The notes: generated by a model not told the origin, from the letters alone. Positions 51,118 to 59,940 are shown, counted from the stretch's first letter. The stretch is 64,000 nt of DNA from Chryseobacterium indologenes (GCA_002439165.1 DJTE01000005.1:1-64000), one strand, 5' to 3'. A program made the numbers and translations.

Positions 51118-52716
51118 TTAATTTTGGTGAAAAGTTTTGGGAGAATAAGGCGTTAACAGATAACCTTTTGCCAGTTCAATAAATTCTTCTGACTGCCGGT
51201 GAATCCATTCTTCAGAATATCCTTTTTCTTCAGCGATAAGCTGTGCGATGGAATATGCGCTGTCTATGGCAGCTCTTGCATCTAAGAAAAGAAGACGAAC
51301 TCTTCGGGCAAGAATATCTTCAATGGTTTCTGCCATTTCGTGTCTGATGGCCCATACCGCTTCAGCAACGGTAAAAGCATGATCCGGATGAATCTTCTGT
51401 GCAAATTTCGGATTGCTGTTCTGCAATGCCTTGATGGCAGGAATATCGGATCCGTATACATATAAATGACTGCTGCGGTCAACAAGTTCAGGAGCCATAT
51501 TGCCGTGGATAGACATATGTTCTGTTTGTGACGGGCCTGCTTTCAGCCGCAGGACTTCGATAGATTTATCAACGGTGTCTTCGGCCATTTTACGGTAAGT
51601 GGTCCATTTTCCTCCGATAATGGAAACCAGTCCGGAATCTGAAGCAAGCACTTTATGGCTTCGGGAAACTTCTTTTGTGTTTTTACTGCCGTCTTTTGGA
51701 GCGGCAAGAGGTCTCAGTCCTGCAAATACTGATTTTACATCTTCACGGGTTGGTTTCTTTGACAGGTATTGTCTGGCTGTTTCTAAAACGAAATTGATTT
51801 CTGATTCCAGGGCGTGGGGTTCAAAGCTAGGGGTATCCAATAGGGTGTCTGTGGTTCCTACAAGTGCCCGGTCATGCCAGGGAACAACAAAAAGAACTCT
51901 TCCGTCTGATGTTTTAGGGATCATGATGGCATCATCGCTTTTCAGAAATGATTTATCCAGAACGAGATGGATTCCCTGGCTGGGAACAACAAACTTTCCG
52001 TGTCTGGGATTGTTCATATTCAGGATGTCATTGGTAAATACTCCTGTCGCATTGATGACTGCTTTTGCACGAAGTTCATATTTCTTCAGGGAGAACTGGT
52101 CTTCTGCCATAACGCCGGATATTTTCCCGAAATCATTCTTCAGAAGTCCGGTTACTTTCATGTAATTAATCGCGCTTCCTCCTTTTTCAATGAGGGTCTG
52201 GGTTAAATTGACCGCTAGTCTGGCATCATCAAACTGTCCGTCCTGGTATACTACACCGCTTGCCAGGCCATGTTGCTCAATAGTCGGAAGTTTTTCAATC
52301 GTTTTTGATTTGCTGATGTATTTTGTTTTTCCCAGGGTTAGTTTTCCGGCAAGGAAATCATAAACGGAAAGTCCTATTTTATAATAGATTCCTCCCCACC
52401 AGGTGTAGTTGGGAATGATGAATGACTGGTTTTTCACAACGTGTGCGGCATTTTTGGCGAGTAATCCTCTTTCCTTCAATGCCTCTTTTACCAGTCCTAT
52501 ATCTCCCTGGGCGAGGTAGCGTACACCGCCATGCACCAGTTTGGTACTGCGGCTGGAAGTAGCTTTAGCGAAATCATGAGATTCAAGAAGTAAGGTTTTG
52601 AACCCTCTGCTTGCCGCATCAAGTGCCGAGCCTAAGCCGCTGGCTCCGCCTCCGATGACGATAAAATCCCATTCCTGAACATGGTTTAGTTTACTGAGTT
52701 CTTCATTTCGTTTCAT
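51118..52716 (-). CDS. glpD: Glycerol-3-phosphate dehydrogenase, FAD-dependent
   Basis: 532 aa. FAD Rossmann motif VIGGGASGLGSALDAASRG (about 21-39), TSSRSTKLVHGGVRYL (FAD and substrate region), RPLAAP and GGKWTTYRKMA near 350-370. It oxidises glycerol-3-phosphate to DHAP and passes electrons to quinone at the inner membrane. First gene of the leftward glp operon. Codon 3 covers one of the TTTCG operator motifs. Confidence 0.96.
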   Translation of the reverse strand: MKRNEELSKLNHVQEWDFIVIGGGASGLGSALDAASRGFKTLLLESHDFAKATSSRSTKLVHGGVRYLAQGDIGLVKEALKERGLLAKNAAHVVKNQSFIIPNYTWWGGIYYKIGLSVYDFLAGKLTLGKTKYISKSKTIEKLPTIEQHGLASGVVYQDGQFDDARLAVNLTQTLIEKGGSAINYMKVTGLLKNDFGKISGVMAEDQFSLKKYELRAKAVINATGVFTNDILNMNNPRHGKFVVPSQGIHLVLDKSFLKSDDAIMIPKTSDGRVLFVVPWHDRALVGTTDTLLDTPSFEPHALESEINFVLETARQYLSKKPTREDVKSVFAGLRPLAAPKDGSKNTKEVSRSHKVLASDSGLVSIIGGKWTTYRKMAEDTVDKSIEVLRLKAGPSQTEHMSIHGNMAPELVDRSSHLYVYGSDIPAIKALQNSNPKFAQKIHPDHAFTVAEAVWAIRHEMAETIEDILARRVRLLFLDARAAIDSAYSIAQLIAEEKGYSEEWIHRQSEEFIELAKGYLLTPYSPKTFHQN

Positions 52717-52786
52717 AAATGTTTCGTTTATGTTTCGATTTCAAAATTATAAATTAAAAACGAAACTAAAAAGAAAATAATCGAAA
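52706..52786. promoter_or_regulatory. Repeated TTTCG operator motifs of the glp region
   Basis: TTTCG occurs at 52706, 52722 and 52733 on the plus strand and CGAAA at 52761 and 52782. GTTTCGTTT (52721-52729) and AAACGAAAC (52758-52766) are perfect inverted copies. They flank the leftward glpD -7 element (TAATTTTG, 52749-52742) and lie upstream of the glpR -7 (TACTTTTG, 52812-52819). DeoR-type repressors such as GlpR bind repeated TTCG-containing sites, so these are likely its operators. Confidence 0.65.
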
Positions 52787-52833
52787 TTTTAACGGTTTCA
52801 GAAAAAAGCGTTACTTTTGATGAAACAATAAGA

Positions 52834-53598
52834 ATGGAAAAGTTGTTGCCCAGGCATGAACAAATATTAAAGGAGCTGGATGAAAAAGGACATGTAGCCG
52901 TACAGGATTTGTGCGAGAAGTTTAATGTTTCTTCGGTTACGGTCCGAAAGGATCTGAACTATCTCGAAAGTCTTGGGCTGCTGTTCAGGAACCACGGAGG
53001 TGCGAGCAAACATATAAGGTATGCTTACGAAAGGAACGTGAATGAGAAAGAAAACATCAATGTAGAGGCGAAGCAGGGGATTGTGAAAGCGGCCGTGGAA
53101 CTTATCCAGGAAAACGACTGTATCATACTGGCTTCCGGGACCACCATGCATTATCTGGCGAGAATGCTGGGGAATTTCGGCAGACTTACCGTTCTTACGT
53201 CTTCTCTCAGGGTTGCCCTTGAGCTTTGTAATAATCCGGAAATTAATATCATTCAGCTTGGAGGTGAAGTAAGAAAAAGTTCCACTTCTATTGTCGGCTC
53301 TATTTCCGAAGGGATTTTAAAGCAGTTTTCCTGCAATAAGCTTTTTCTTGGGGTAGACGGTATTGATCTTGATTTCGGGATCAGTACATCCAATGCGGCG
53401 GAAGCTCATCTGAACCAGGTGATGATAGACTGTGCCGATCAGGTGGTCATTCTTGCGGATTCTACAAAGCTGAATAAAAAAGGTTTCGGTAAAATAGCCT
53501 CTCTGGATAAAGTGGATTATCTGATCACAGACAGCGAAATCACTGAAGAAGACAGGGCCGGACTGGAAGAAGCGGGAGTTACCGTGATTATAAAATAA
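52834..53598 (+). CDS. glpR: DeoR/GlpR-family transcription regulator
   Basis: 254 aa. N-terminal winged helix-turn-helix (about 6-58: ILKELDEKGHVAVQDLCEKFNVSSVTVRKDL) and C-terminal DeoR sensor domain (about 80-230) with CIILASGTTMHYLA and FLGVDGIDLDFGISTSN. Family members sense a phosphorylated sugar; next to glpDKF the ligand is most likely glycerol-3-phosphate, with repression of both divergent units. The symbol rests on context. Confidence 0.9.
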   Translation: MEKLLPRHEQILKELDEKGHVAVQDLCEKFNVSSVTVRKDLNYLESLGLLFRNHGGASKHIRYAYERNVNEKENINVEAKQGIVKAAVELIQENDCIILASGTTMHYLARMLGNFGRLTVLTSSLRVALELCNNPEINIIQLGGEVRKSSTSIVGSISEGILKQFSCNKLFLGVDGIDLDFGISTSNAAEAHLNQVMIDCADQVVILADSTKLNKKGFGKIASLDKVDYLITDSEITEEDRAGLEEAGVTVIIK

Positions 53599-53710
53599 CC
53601 TTCTTTCCGATTTCTTTTTCTAAATTCCAAATAATCGGGGTATAAATTGGGCCCGAAATTTTTCAAAATCATCTAATTGATTAAAAATCAAAATATTTTG
53701 CAGTAAATAT

Positions 53711-53740
53711 TTGTCAGTTATAAAATTATTCATAAATTTG
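53711..53740 (+). promoter_or_regulatory. S10-spc operon promoter (rplC)
   Basis: TTG (53711-53713), 19 bases, TAAATTTG (53733-53740), with a leader of about 100 bases to rplC. An ideal promoter placed where most bacteria have none, between rpsJ and rplC. Confidence 0.88.
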
Positions 53741-53763
53741 CACACTCATTTTAGGAGCGTAGT

Positions 53764-53826
53764 ATGCCTATATCAGAATTAGAAATTACTTCAGACTTCC
53801 GAAAAATGGTGATAAATAAAGGATAA
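53764..53826 (+). CDS. Possible 20-codon leader peptide before rplC
   Basis: ATG to TAA frame of 20 codons (MPISELEITSDFRKMVINKG) inside the rplC leader, ending 20 bases before rplC. It may be a chance frame. A leader peptide or a structured leader sensing L3 or L4 is possible; no clear stem is seen. Confidence 0.3.
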   Translation: MPISELEITSDFRKMVINKG

Positions 53827-53846
53827 ATTTTATTATAATATAAACA

Positions 53847-54473
53847 ATGTCAGGTATTATTGGTAAAAAAATCGGTATGACATCTTTGTTTAACGAAGAA
53901 GGAAAAAACATTCCTTGTACAGTTATCCAAGCTGGTCCATGCTCGGTTTTACAGGTCAGAACCTTAGAAAAAGACGGATACAAATCTGTGCAATTAGGTT
54001 TCGATGACAAGAGTGAAAAGAACGTAGGTAAAGCGTTAGCTGGCCATTTCAAAAAGGCTGGTTCTGCTCCTAAAGCTAAATTGGTAGAATTCTACAGAGA
54101 ATTCGTTGATGAAGTAAAAGTAGGAGAAGAAGTTACTGTAAACTTATTTGCTGAAGGCGAATTCGTAGATGTTACAGGTACTTCTAAAGGTAAAGGTTTC
54201 CAGGGGGTTGTTAAAAGACACGGCTTTGGAGGTGTAATGCAGGCTACTCACGGTCAGCACAACAGATTAAGAGCTCCAGGTTCTATCGGTGCTGGTTCAG
54301 ATCCTTCAAGAGTATTCAAGGGGATGAGAATGGCAGGTAGAATGGGAGGTAAGCAGGTAACTGTTCAAAACCTTCAGGTATTAAAGGTAGATGAAGGACA
54401 AAATCTTTTAGTAGTAAAAGGTGCTGTTCCGGGAGCTAAAAATTCTTATGTAATTATCAGAAAATGGAACTAG
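53847..54473 (+). CDS. rplC: 50S ribosomal protein L3
   Basis: 208 aa. uL3 binds 23S rRNA near the peptidyl-transferase centre. SGIIGKKIGMTSLF opens the protein; the central loop KRHGFGGVMQATHGQHNRLRAPG and the methylated-Gln site region are intact. It overlaps rplD by ten bases. Confidence 0.98.
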   Translation: MSGIIGKKIGMTSLFNEEGKNIPCTVIQAGPCSVLQVRTLEKDGYKSVQLGFDDKSEKNVGKALAGHFKKAGSAPKAKLVEFYREFVDEVKVGEEVTVNLFAEGEFVDVTGTSKGKGFQGVVKRHGFGGVMQATHGQHNRLRAPGSIGAGSDPSRVFKGMRMAGRMGGKQVTVQNLQVLKVDEGQNLLVVKGAVPGAKNSYVIIRKWN

Positions 54474-55093
54474 TAGTATTAAATACATCAGGAAAAGAGA
54501 CCGGAAGAAAAGTAACTCTTGACGAAACAGTTTTCGGAATTGAGCCAAATCAGCACGCGGTTTACTTAGAAGTTAAACAGTATCTTGCTGCTCAGAGACA
54601 AGGTACTCATAAAGCTAAAGAAAGAAGCGAAATTACTGCTTCTACTAAAAAGCTTAAGAAGCAAAAAGGATCAGGATCTGCAAGATACGGGGATATCAAA
54701 TCTCCGGTATTCAGAGGTGGAGGTAGAGTATTCGGACCTAAACCAAGAGATTACAGATTCAAATTGAACAAAGCTCTTAAGAGATTAGCTAAAAAATCTG
54801 TTTTATCTCAGAAATTAAGAGACAACAGCATTAAAGTTTTGGAAGATATGAGCTTAAACGCTCCTAAAACTAAAGATTTCATCAGCGTATTGAACGCTCT
54901 TGAGCTTAACGGTAAAAAATCTTTATTCGTTCTTCCTGAAGCTAACAAGAATGTATATTTATCTTCAAGAAACTTACCTAAAACTAAAGTAATGAACTTC
55001 AATGAAGTAAGTTCTTACGACTTAGTAAATGCAGGTGAGATCGTATTCTTCGAAGGTGCAGTTGAAAAATTCCAGGAAAATTTAAAGAAATAA
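54464..55093 (+). CDS. rplD: 50S ribosomal protein L4
   Basis: 209 aa. uL4, with the long exit-tunnel loop (about 45-100, rich in Lys, Arg and Gly: GSGSARYGDIKSPVFRGGG). In E. coli L4 also represses this operon. The start codon is inside the end of rplC. Confidence 0.98.
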   Translation: MELVVLNTSGKETGRKVTLDETVFGIEPNQHAVYLEVKQYLAAQRQGTHKAKERSEITASTKKLKKQKGSGSARYGDIKSPVFRGGGRVFGPKPRDYRFKLNKALKRLAKKSVLSQKLRDNSIKVLEDMSLNAPKTKDFISVLNALELNGKKSLFVLPEANKNVYLSSRNLPKTKVMNFNEVSSYDLVNAGEIVFFEGAVEKFQENLKK

Positions 55094-55096
55094 ATC

Positions 55097-55387
55097 ATGT
55101 CACTAATTATTAAACCAGTTATTTCAGAGAAAGCTAACTATCTTACAGATTTAAGAGGTGCTTATTCTTTCTTAGTGAACCCTAAGGCGAATAAAATCCA
55201 GATCAAAAAGGCTGTGGAAGAAGCTTACGGTGTGAAAGTAGCAGACGTTAGAACCATGATTTATGCTCCTAAAGTATCTGCGAAATATACAAAGAAAGGT
55301 CTTCAAGTAGGAAAGACAAACAAATTGAAAAAAGCGGTTATCACTCTTGCTGAAGGGGAAGTAATCGATATTTTTGCTGTAAATTAA
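55097..55387 (+). CDS. rplW: 50S ribosomal protein L23
   Basis: 96 aa. uL23 lies at the tunnel exit and docks trigger factor and SRP. LIIKPVISEKANYL and the basic NKLKKAVITL ending match the family. Confidence 0.98.
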   Translation: MSLIIKPVISEKANYLTDLRGAYSFLVNPKANKIQIKKAVEEAYGVKVADVRTMIYAPKVSAKYTKKGLQVGKTNKLKKAVITLAEGEVIDIFAVN

Positions 55388-55409
55388 TTATCAATTATAA
55401 ATAATAGTA

Positions 55410-56231
55410 ATGTCTGTTAGAAAATTAAAACCTATCACCCCGGGACAGAGATTCAGAATTGTAAACAATTTTGAGGAAATTACTACCAACAAACCAGAGA
55501 AATCTCTAACCGTTGGTATTAAAAAGTCAGGTGGACGTAACCAAACAGGTAAAATGACCATGCGTTACACCGGAGGTGGACACAAAAAGAAATACAGAAT
55601 TATCGACTTCAAGAGAAATAAATTCGATGTTGAAGGAACTGTAAAAACTGTAGAGTACGATCCAAACAGAACTGCTTTCATCGCTCTGGTTGAATATGCA
55701 GACGGAGAGAAGAGATATATCATCGCTCCAAACGGTATCAAAGTTGATCAGAAAGTTATTTCTGGTGAGAACGTAGAGCCCAATGTAGGTAACGCAATGA
55801 AATTGAGAAACATTCCATTGGGTACTGTAATTTCTTGTATCGAAATGAAGCCCGGACAAGGTGCTATTTTAGCAAGAAGTGCTGGTTCTTCAGCTCAATT
55901 AACTTCAAGAGACGGTAAATACGCGATCATCAAATTGCCTTCAGGAGAATCCAGAATGATCCTTACTGAATGTATCGCAATGATCGGATCAGTTTCCAAC
56001 TCAGACCACCAGTTAACTGTATCTGGTAAAGCAGGTAGAAGCAGATGGTTAGGTAGAAGACCAAGAACAAGAGCGGTTGTAATGAACCCGGTAGATCACC
56101 CGATGGGTGGTGGTGAAGGACGTTCTTCAGGAGGTCACCCAAGATCTAGAAACGGTAAACCGGCTAAAGGTTACAAAACTAGAAAGAAAAACAAAGTGTC
56201 TAACCGTTACATCGTATCTAAAAGAAAATAA
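55410..56231 (+). CDS. rplB: 50S ribosomal protein L2
   Basis: 273 aa. uL2 supports the peptidyl-transferase centre. The conserved His region (VMNPVDHPMGGGEGRSSGGHPRSR, His near 230) and the basic C terminus are intact. Confidence 0.98.
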   Translation: MSVRKLKPITPGQRFRIVNNFEEITTNKPEKSLTVGIKKSGGRNQTGKMTMRYTGGGHKKKYRIIDFKRNKFDVEGTVKTVEYDPNRTAFIALVEYADGEKRYIIAPNGIKVDQKVISGENVEPNVGNAMKLRNIPLGTVISCIEMKPGQGAILARSAGSSAQLTSRDGKYAIIKLPSGESRMILTECIAMIGSVSNSDHQLTVSGKAGRSRWLGRRPRTRAVVMNPVDHPMGGGEGRSSGGHPRSRNGKPAKGYKTRKKNKVSNRYIVSKRK

Positions 56232-56233
56232 TT

Positions 56234-56512
56234 ATGGCAAGATCACTTAAAAAAGGACCATTCATTCATCATACTTTAGATAAGAAGGTTCAGGCAAATA
56301 TAGAGTCTGGTAAGAAGACAGTTATCAAAACTTGGTCTAGAGCATCGATGATCTCTCCGGACTTCGTAGGACAAACTATTGCTGTACACAACGGGAAATC
56401 TTTTATCCCTGTATATGTTACAGAAAACATGGTTGGTCACAAGTTAGGCGAATTTTCTCCAACAAGATCTTTCAGAGGTCATGGTGGTAACAAAAACAAA
56501 GGAAGCAGATAA
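56234..56512 (+). CDS. rpsS: 30S ribosomal protein S19
   Basis: 92 aa. Small-subunit head protein; MARSLKKGPF opens it and HKLGEFSPTRSFRGHGG is typical. Two bases after rplB. Confidence 0.98.
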   Translation: MARSLKKGPFIHHTLDKKVQANIESGKKTVIKTWSRASMISPDFVGQTIAVHNGKSFIPVYVTENMVGHKLGEFSPTRSFRGHGGNKNKGSR

Positions 56513-56514
56513 TC

Positions 56515-56913
56515 ATGGGATCAAGAAAACAAGATAGTTCAATCGCAAGAAAAGAAGCTAACAAAGACGTTGTAAAAGCTTCATTAAACAATTGCCCGTC
56601 TTCTCCGAGAAAAATGAGATTAGTTGCTGATATCATTAGAGGAGAGCAGGTAGATAAAGCTCTTTATATCCTAAAATATTCTAAGAAGGATGCATCTAAC
56701 AAATTAGAGAAATTACTTCTTTCTGCTATGGCAAACTGGCAGGTGAAAAACGAAGGTGCGGATATTGAAGAAGCAAACCTTATCGTTAAAGAAATCTTCG
56801 TGGATAGCGCAAGACAATTGAAGAGACTGAGACCGGCTCCACAAGGTAGAGGGTACAGAATCAGAAAAAGATCTAACCACGTTACATTAATCTTAGGTAA
56901 TAAAGAAAATTAA
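56515..56913 (+). CDS. rplV: 50S ribosomal protein L22
   Basis: 132 aa. uL22 lines the exit tunnel; the SPRKMRLVADIIRG helix and the hairpin end RPAPQGRGYRIRKRSNHVTL are clear. The N terminus has a short Ser/Lys-rich extension. Confidence 0.98.
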   Translation: MGSRKQDSSIARKEANKDVVKASLNNCPSSPRKMRLVADIIRGEQVDKALYILKYSKKDASNKLEKLLLSAMANWQVKNEGADIEEANLIVKEIFVDSARQLKRLRPAPQGRGYRIRKRSNHVTLILGNKEN

Positions 56914-56920
56914 TCAAGGT

Positions 56921-57667
56921 ATGGGACAGAAGACAAATCCAATTGGTAATAGATTAGGTATCATCAGAGGATGGGATTCTAACTGGTTTGGTGGAAACGA
57001 TTATGGAGACAGAATCGCGGAAGACTACAAAATCAGAAGATACCTTGAGGCTAGATTATCTAAAGGTGGTATTTCAAAAATCTATATTGAAAGAACCCTT
57101 AAATTAGTAACAGTTACAATTACTACCGCCAGACCGGGACTTATCATCGGTAAAGGAGGTCAGGAAGTTGATAAACTGAAAGAAGAGTTGAAAAAATTGA
57201 CTGGAAAGGATATTCAGATCAACATCTTCGAAATCAAAAGACCTGAGCTTGACGCTGTATTGGTAGCAGATAGCATTGCTAAGCAGATTGAAAACAGAAT
57301 CTCTTACAGAAGAGCTGTTAAGATGGCTATGGCAAGCACAATGAGAATGGGTGCTGAAGGTATCAAAGTTCAGATCTCCGGTAGATTGAACGGTGCTGAA
57401 ATGGCAAGAAGCGAATCTTTCAAAGACGGAAGAATTCCTTTGTCTACTTTCAGAGCTGATATCGATTACCACTGGGCTGAAGCTCACACTACTTACGGTA
57501 GACTAGGGGTAAAAGTTTGGATCATGAAAGGGGAAGTTTACGGTAAAAGAGAGCTTTCTCCACTAGTGGGACAACAGAAAAAAGGAGGTCCTGCAGGAGG
57601 AGGAAACAGAGGAGACAGAGATAACAGAAGACCTAGAAAAAACAACAACAATAACAATAATAATTAA
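56921..57667 (+). CDS. rpsC: 30S ribosomal protein S3
   Basis: 248 aa. MGQKTNPIGNRLG start, KH domain (IIGKGGQEVDKLKEEL, about 76-91) and the VKVWIMKGEVYGKREL end of the core. The C-terminal tail (about 215-248) is Gly/Arg-rich and ends in eight Asn coded by AAC/AAT runs, an unusual low-complexity end. After it the spacing to rplP is unusually long. Confidence 0.97.
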   Translation: MGQKTNPIGNRLGIIRGWDSNWFGGNDYGDRIAEDYKIRRYLEARLSKGGISKIYIERTLKLVTVTITTARPGLIIGKGGQEVDKLKEELKKLTGKDIQINIFEIKRPELDAVLVADSIAKQIENRISYRRAVKMAMASTMRMGAEGIKVQISGRLNGAEMARSESFKDGRIPLSTFRADIDYHWAEAHTTYGRLGVKVWIMKGEVYGKRELSPLVGQQKKGGPAGGGNRGDRDNRRPRKNNNNNNNN

Positions 57668-57670
57668 AAT

Positions 57671-57759
57671 TTTAGATTAGAAATTTTGAATTTTGAATTA
57701 CCGTTACTTTTTTAAAATTAAAAAAAATCTAAAATCTAAAATCTAAAATCTAAAATTTA
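57671..57759. repeat. Heptamer tandem repeat in the ribosomal operon
   Basis: Four exact copies of AAATCTA (57725-57752) and one variant AAATTTA (57753-57759). The reverse complement TTTTAGATT lies upstream at 57671-57680, so a long AT-rich hairpin can form in the rpsC-rplP spacer of 98 bases. Confidence 0.75.
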
Positions 57760-57765
57760 GAAATT

Positions 57766-58191
57766 ATGTTACAACCAAAAAGAACCAAATTCCGTAGAGT
57801 TCACAAGATGAAGATGAAGGGGAATGCCCAGAGAGGTAGTCAACTTGCTTACGGAACTTTTGGAATCAAAGCTATTGAAGGAGCTTGGATCACTGCAAGA
57901 CAGATTGAAGCTGCGCGTATCGCTGCGACAAGATATATGAAGAGAGAGGGTCAGCTATGGATCAAAATTTTCCCGGATAAGCCAATTACTAAAAAGCCAG
58001 CGGAAGTACGTATGGGTAAAGGTAAAGGTGCTGTGGAATATTGGGTAGCTGTAGTAAAACCAGGTAAAATTATGTTCGAAGTTGGAGGAGTACCTTACGA
58101 AGTTGCGAAAGAAGCTCTTAGACTTGCTGCACAGAAACTACCTGTTGTTACTAAATTCGTAGTTGCTAACGATTTTGTTAAACCTCTTTAA
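57766..58191 (+). CDS. rplP: 50S ribosomal protein L16
   Basis: 141 aa. uL16 near the A site and 5S rRNA; MLQPKRTKFRRVHKMKMKG start and GKGKGAVEYWVAVVKPG are diagnostic. The hydroxylated Arg region (LRLAAQKLP) is intact. Confidence 0.98.
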   Translation: MLQPKRTKFRRVHKMKMKGNAQRGSQLAYGTFGIKAIEGAWITARQIEAARIAATRYMKREGQLWIKIFPDKPITKKPAEVRMGKGKGAVEYWVAVVKPGKIMFEVGGVPYEVAKEALRLAAQKLPVVTKFVVANDFVKPL

Positions 58192-58203
58192 TCTTTGAAT
58201 ACA

Positions 58204-58389
58204 ATGAAACAAGCTGATATTAAAAATTTAAGCGCAGGGGATATTCAGGCAAAACTTGCTGAACTGAAAGCTCAATATTCAAAACTGAAATTGGCTCACA
58301 AAATCAGCCCAATTGAAAACCCGATCCAAATCAGAGATTTGAGAAAATCAATCGCGAGACTAAACACTGAGTTAACTAACAAACAATAA
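58204..58389 (+). CDS. rpmC: 50S ribosomal protein L29
   Basis: 61 aa. MKQADIKNLSAGDIQ start from ATG 58204; a TTG three codons upstream is also in frame but the ATG is preferred. Helical hairpin at the tunnel exit with PIQIRDLRKSIARLNTEL. Confidence 0.96.
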   Translation: MKQADIKNLSAGDIQAKLAELKAQYSKLKLAHKISPIENPIQIRDLRKSIARLNTELTNKQ

Positions 58390-58401
58390 TTTCATTTTAC
58401 A

Positions 58402-58656
58402 ATGGAAAGAAATTTAAGAAAAGAAAGAATTGGAGTTGTTTCCAGCAATAAAATGGAAAAGACCATTGTTGTTAGTGAAACGATGAGAATGAAACACCCG
58501 ATGTACGGTAAATTCGTATTAAAGACGAAAAAATATACTGCACACGACGAGAACAACGAATGCAACGAAGGAGATACAGTTCTTATCCAGGAAACTAGAC
58601 CTTTGAGCAAGAACAAAAGATGGAGATTAGTAAGAATCATTGAAAAAGCTAAGTAA
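58402..58656 (+). CDS. rpsQ: 30S ribosomal protein S17
   Basis: 84 aa. RKERIGVVSSNKMEKTIVV opens the OB-fold; CNEGDTVLIQETRPLSKNKRWRL near the end is typical. uS17 binds 16S helix 11. Confidence 0.98.
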   Translation: MERNLRKERIGVVSSNKMEKTIVVSETMRMKHPMYGKFVLKTKKYTAHDENNECNEGDTVLIQETRPLSKNKRWRLVRIIEKAK

Positions 58657-58658
58657 TA

Positions 58659-59027
58659 ATGTTACAAACAGAATCAAGATTAAAAGTTGCTGATAACACA
58701 GGTGCAAAAGAAGTACTTGTTATCAGAGTTCTGGGAGGAACCAGAAGAAGATATGCTTCAGTTGGTGATAAAATCGTTGTTACTATCAAGGATTCTACAC
58801 CATCAGGAAACGCTAAAAAAGGTCAGGTATCTAAAGCTGTAGTAGTAAGAACTAAAAAAGCAGTTAGAAGAAAAGATGGTTCATACATCAAATTCGAAGA
58901 CAATGCTTGTGTATTACTGAACGCAGCGGGAGAAATGAGAGGAACACGTGTTTTCGGACCGGTTGCTCGTGAGTTGAGAGACAAAGAATATATGAAAATC
59001 ATTTCATTAGCTCCTGAAGTACTTTAA
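58659..59027 (+). CDS. rplN: 50S ribosomal protein L14
   Basis: 122 aa. MLQTESRLKVADNTGAKE start, GPVARELRDKEYMKIISLAPEVL end. uL14 forms intersubunit bridges and binds the RsfS silencing factor. Confidence 0.98.
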   Translation: MLQTESRLKVADNTGAKEVLVIRVLGGTRRRYASVGDKIVVTIKDSTPSGNAKKGQVSKAVVVRTKKAVRRKDGSYIKFEDNACVLLNAAGEMRGTRVFGPVARELRDKEYMKIISLAPEVL

Positions 59028-59048
59028 TTTTTAAAATTTTTTAAAGAA

Positions 59049-59375
59049 ATGTCAAAGTTAAAAATAAAAAGAGGAGATAACGTAATCGTAACTACCGGAA
59101 AGAAAGGTCTTAAAGGCGGTACAGGTGAAGTTATTGAAGTGATCAAAAAAGAAGGAAAAGACCCAAGAGTTGTTGTAGCAGGACTTAACATCGTTAAAAA
59201 ACACGTTAAGCCTTCAGCTTCAAATCCTCAGGGAGGAATCGTTGAAAGAGAAGCTTCTATTCATATCTCAAACGTAGCTTTAGTTGGAAAAGACGGAAAA
59301 GCGATCAAAATCGGTTACAAAATCGAGGGAGATAAGAAAGTAAGAATCAATAAGAAAACGGGTGAAACTTTATAA
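59049..59375 (+). CDS. rplX: 50S ribosomal protein L24
   Basis: 108 aa. KOW motif near residues 5-35 (KIKRGDNVIVTTGKKGLKGGTGEV). uL24 starts 50S assembly. Confidence 0.98.
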   Translation: MSKLKIKRGDNVIVTTGKKGLKGGTGEVIEVIKKEGKDPRVVVAGLNIVKKHVKPSASNPQGGIVEREASIHISNVALVGKDGKAIKIGYKIEGDKKVRINKKTGETL

Positions 59376-59388
59376 TTTGAATTAACAC

Positions 59389-59940
59389 ATGGAATTTATA
59401 GCAAGACCCAAAAAAGCATATAAAGAGAAAATTGTTCCTGCAATGATGGAAGAATTTGGGTACAAGTCAATCATGCAAGTACCTAGATTAGAGAAAATCG
59501 TTATATCACAAGGTTTAGGTGATGCAACTGCAGACAAGAAAATTATTGATTATGCTGTAGAAGAATTAACAATGATTACTGGCCAGAAAGCAGTAGGTAC
59601 TATTTCTAAGAAAGACGAAGCGGCTTTCAAACTGAGAAAAGGTATGCCGGTAGGTGCTAAAGTAACTTTGAGAGCTCAAAGAATGTATGAATTCTTAGAC
59701 AGACTTACTTCTTCTGCTTTACCACGTATCAGAGATTTCTCCGGTATCAAGGCAGATGGTTTCGATGGTAGAGGTAACTACAACTTAGGTATTACTGAGC
59801 AGATTATCTTCCCTGAAATCGTAATTGACAAAGTGAAAAAAATCCAGGGGATGGACATCACTTTCGTTACAACTGCGAAAACAGATAAAGAAGCTAAAGC
59901 ATTATTAACTCACTTCGGTTTACCATTTAAAAAGAACTAA
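59389..59940 (+). CDS. rplE: 50S ribosomal protein L5
   Basis: 183 aa. 5S rRNA binder; KLRKGMPVGAKVTLR and RDFSGIKADGFDGRGNYNLGI are typical. Confidence 0.98.
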   Translation: MEFIARPKKAYKEKIVPAMMEEFGYKSIMQVPRLEKIVISQGLGDATADKKIIDYAVEELTMITGQKAVGTISKKDEAAFKLRKGMPVGAKVTLRAQRMYEFLDRLTSSALPRIRDFSGIKADGFDGRGNYNLGITEQIIFPEIVIDKVKKIQGMDITFVTTAKTDKEAKALLTHFGLPFKKN

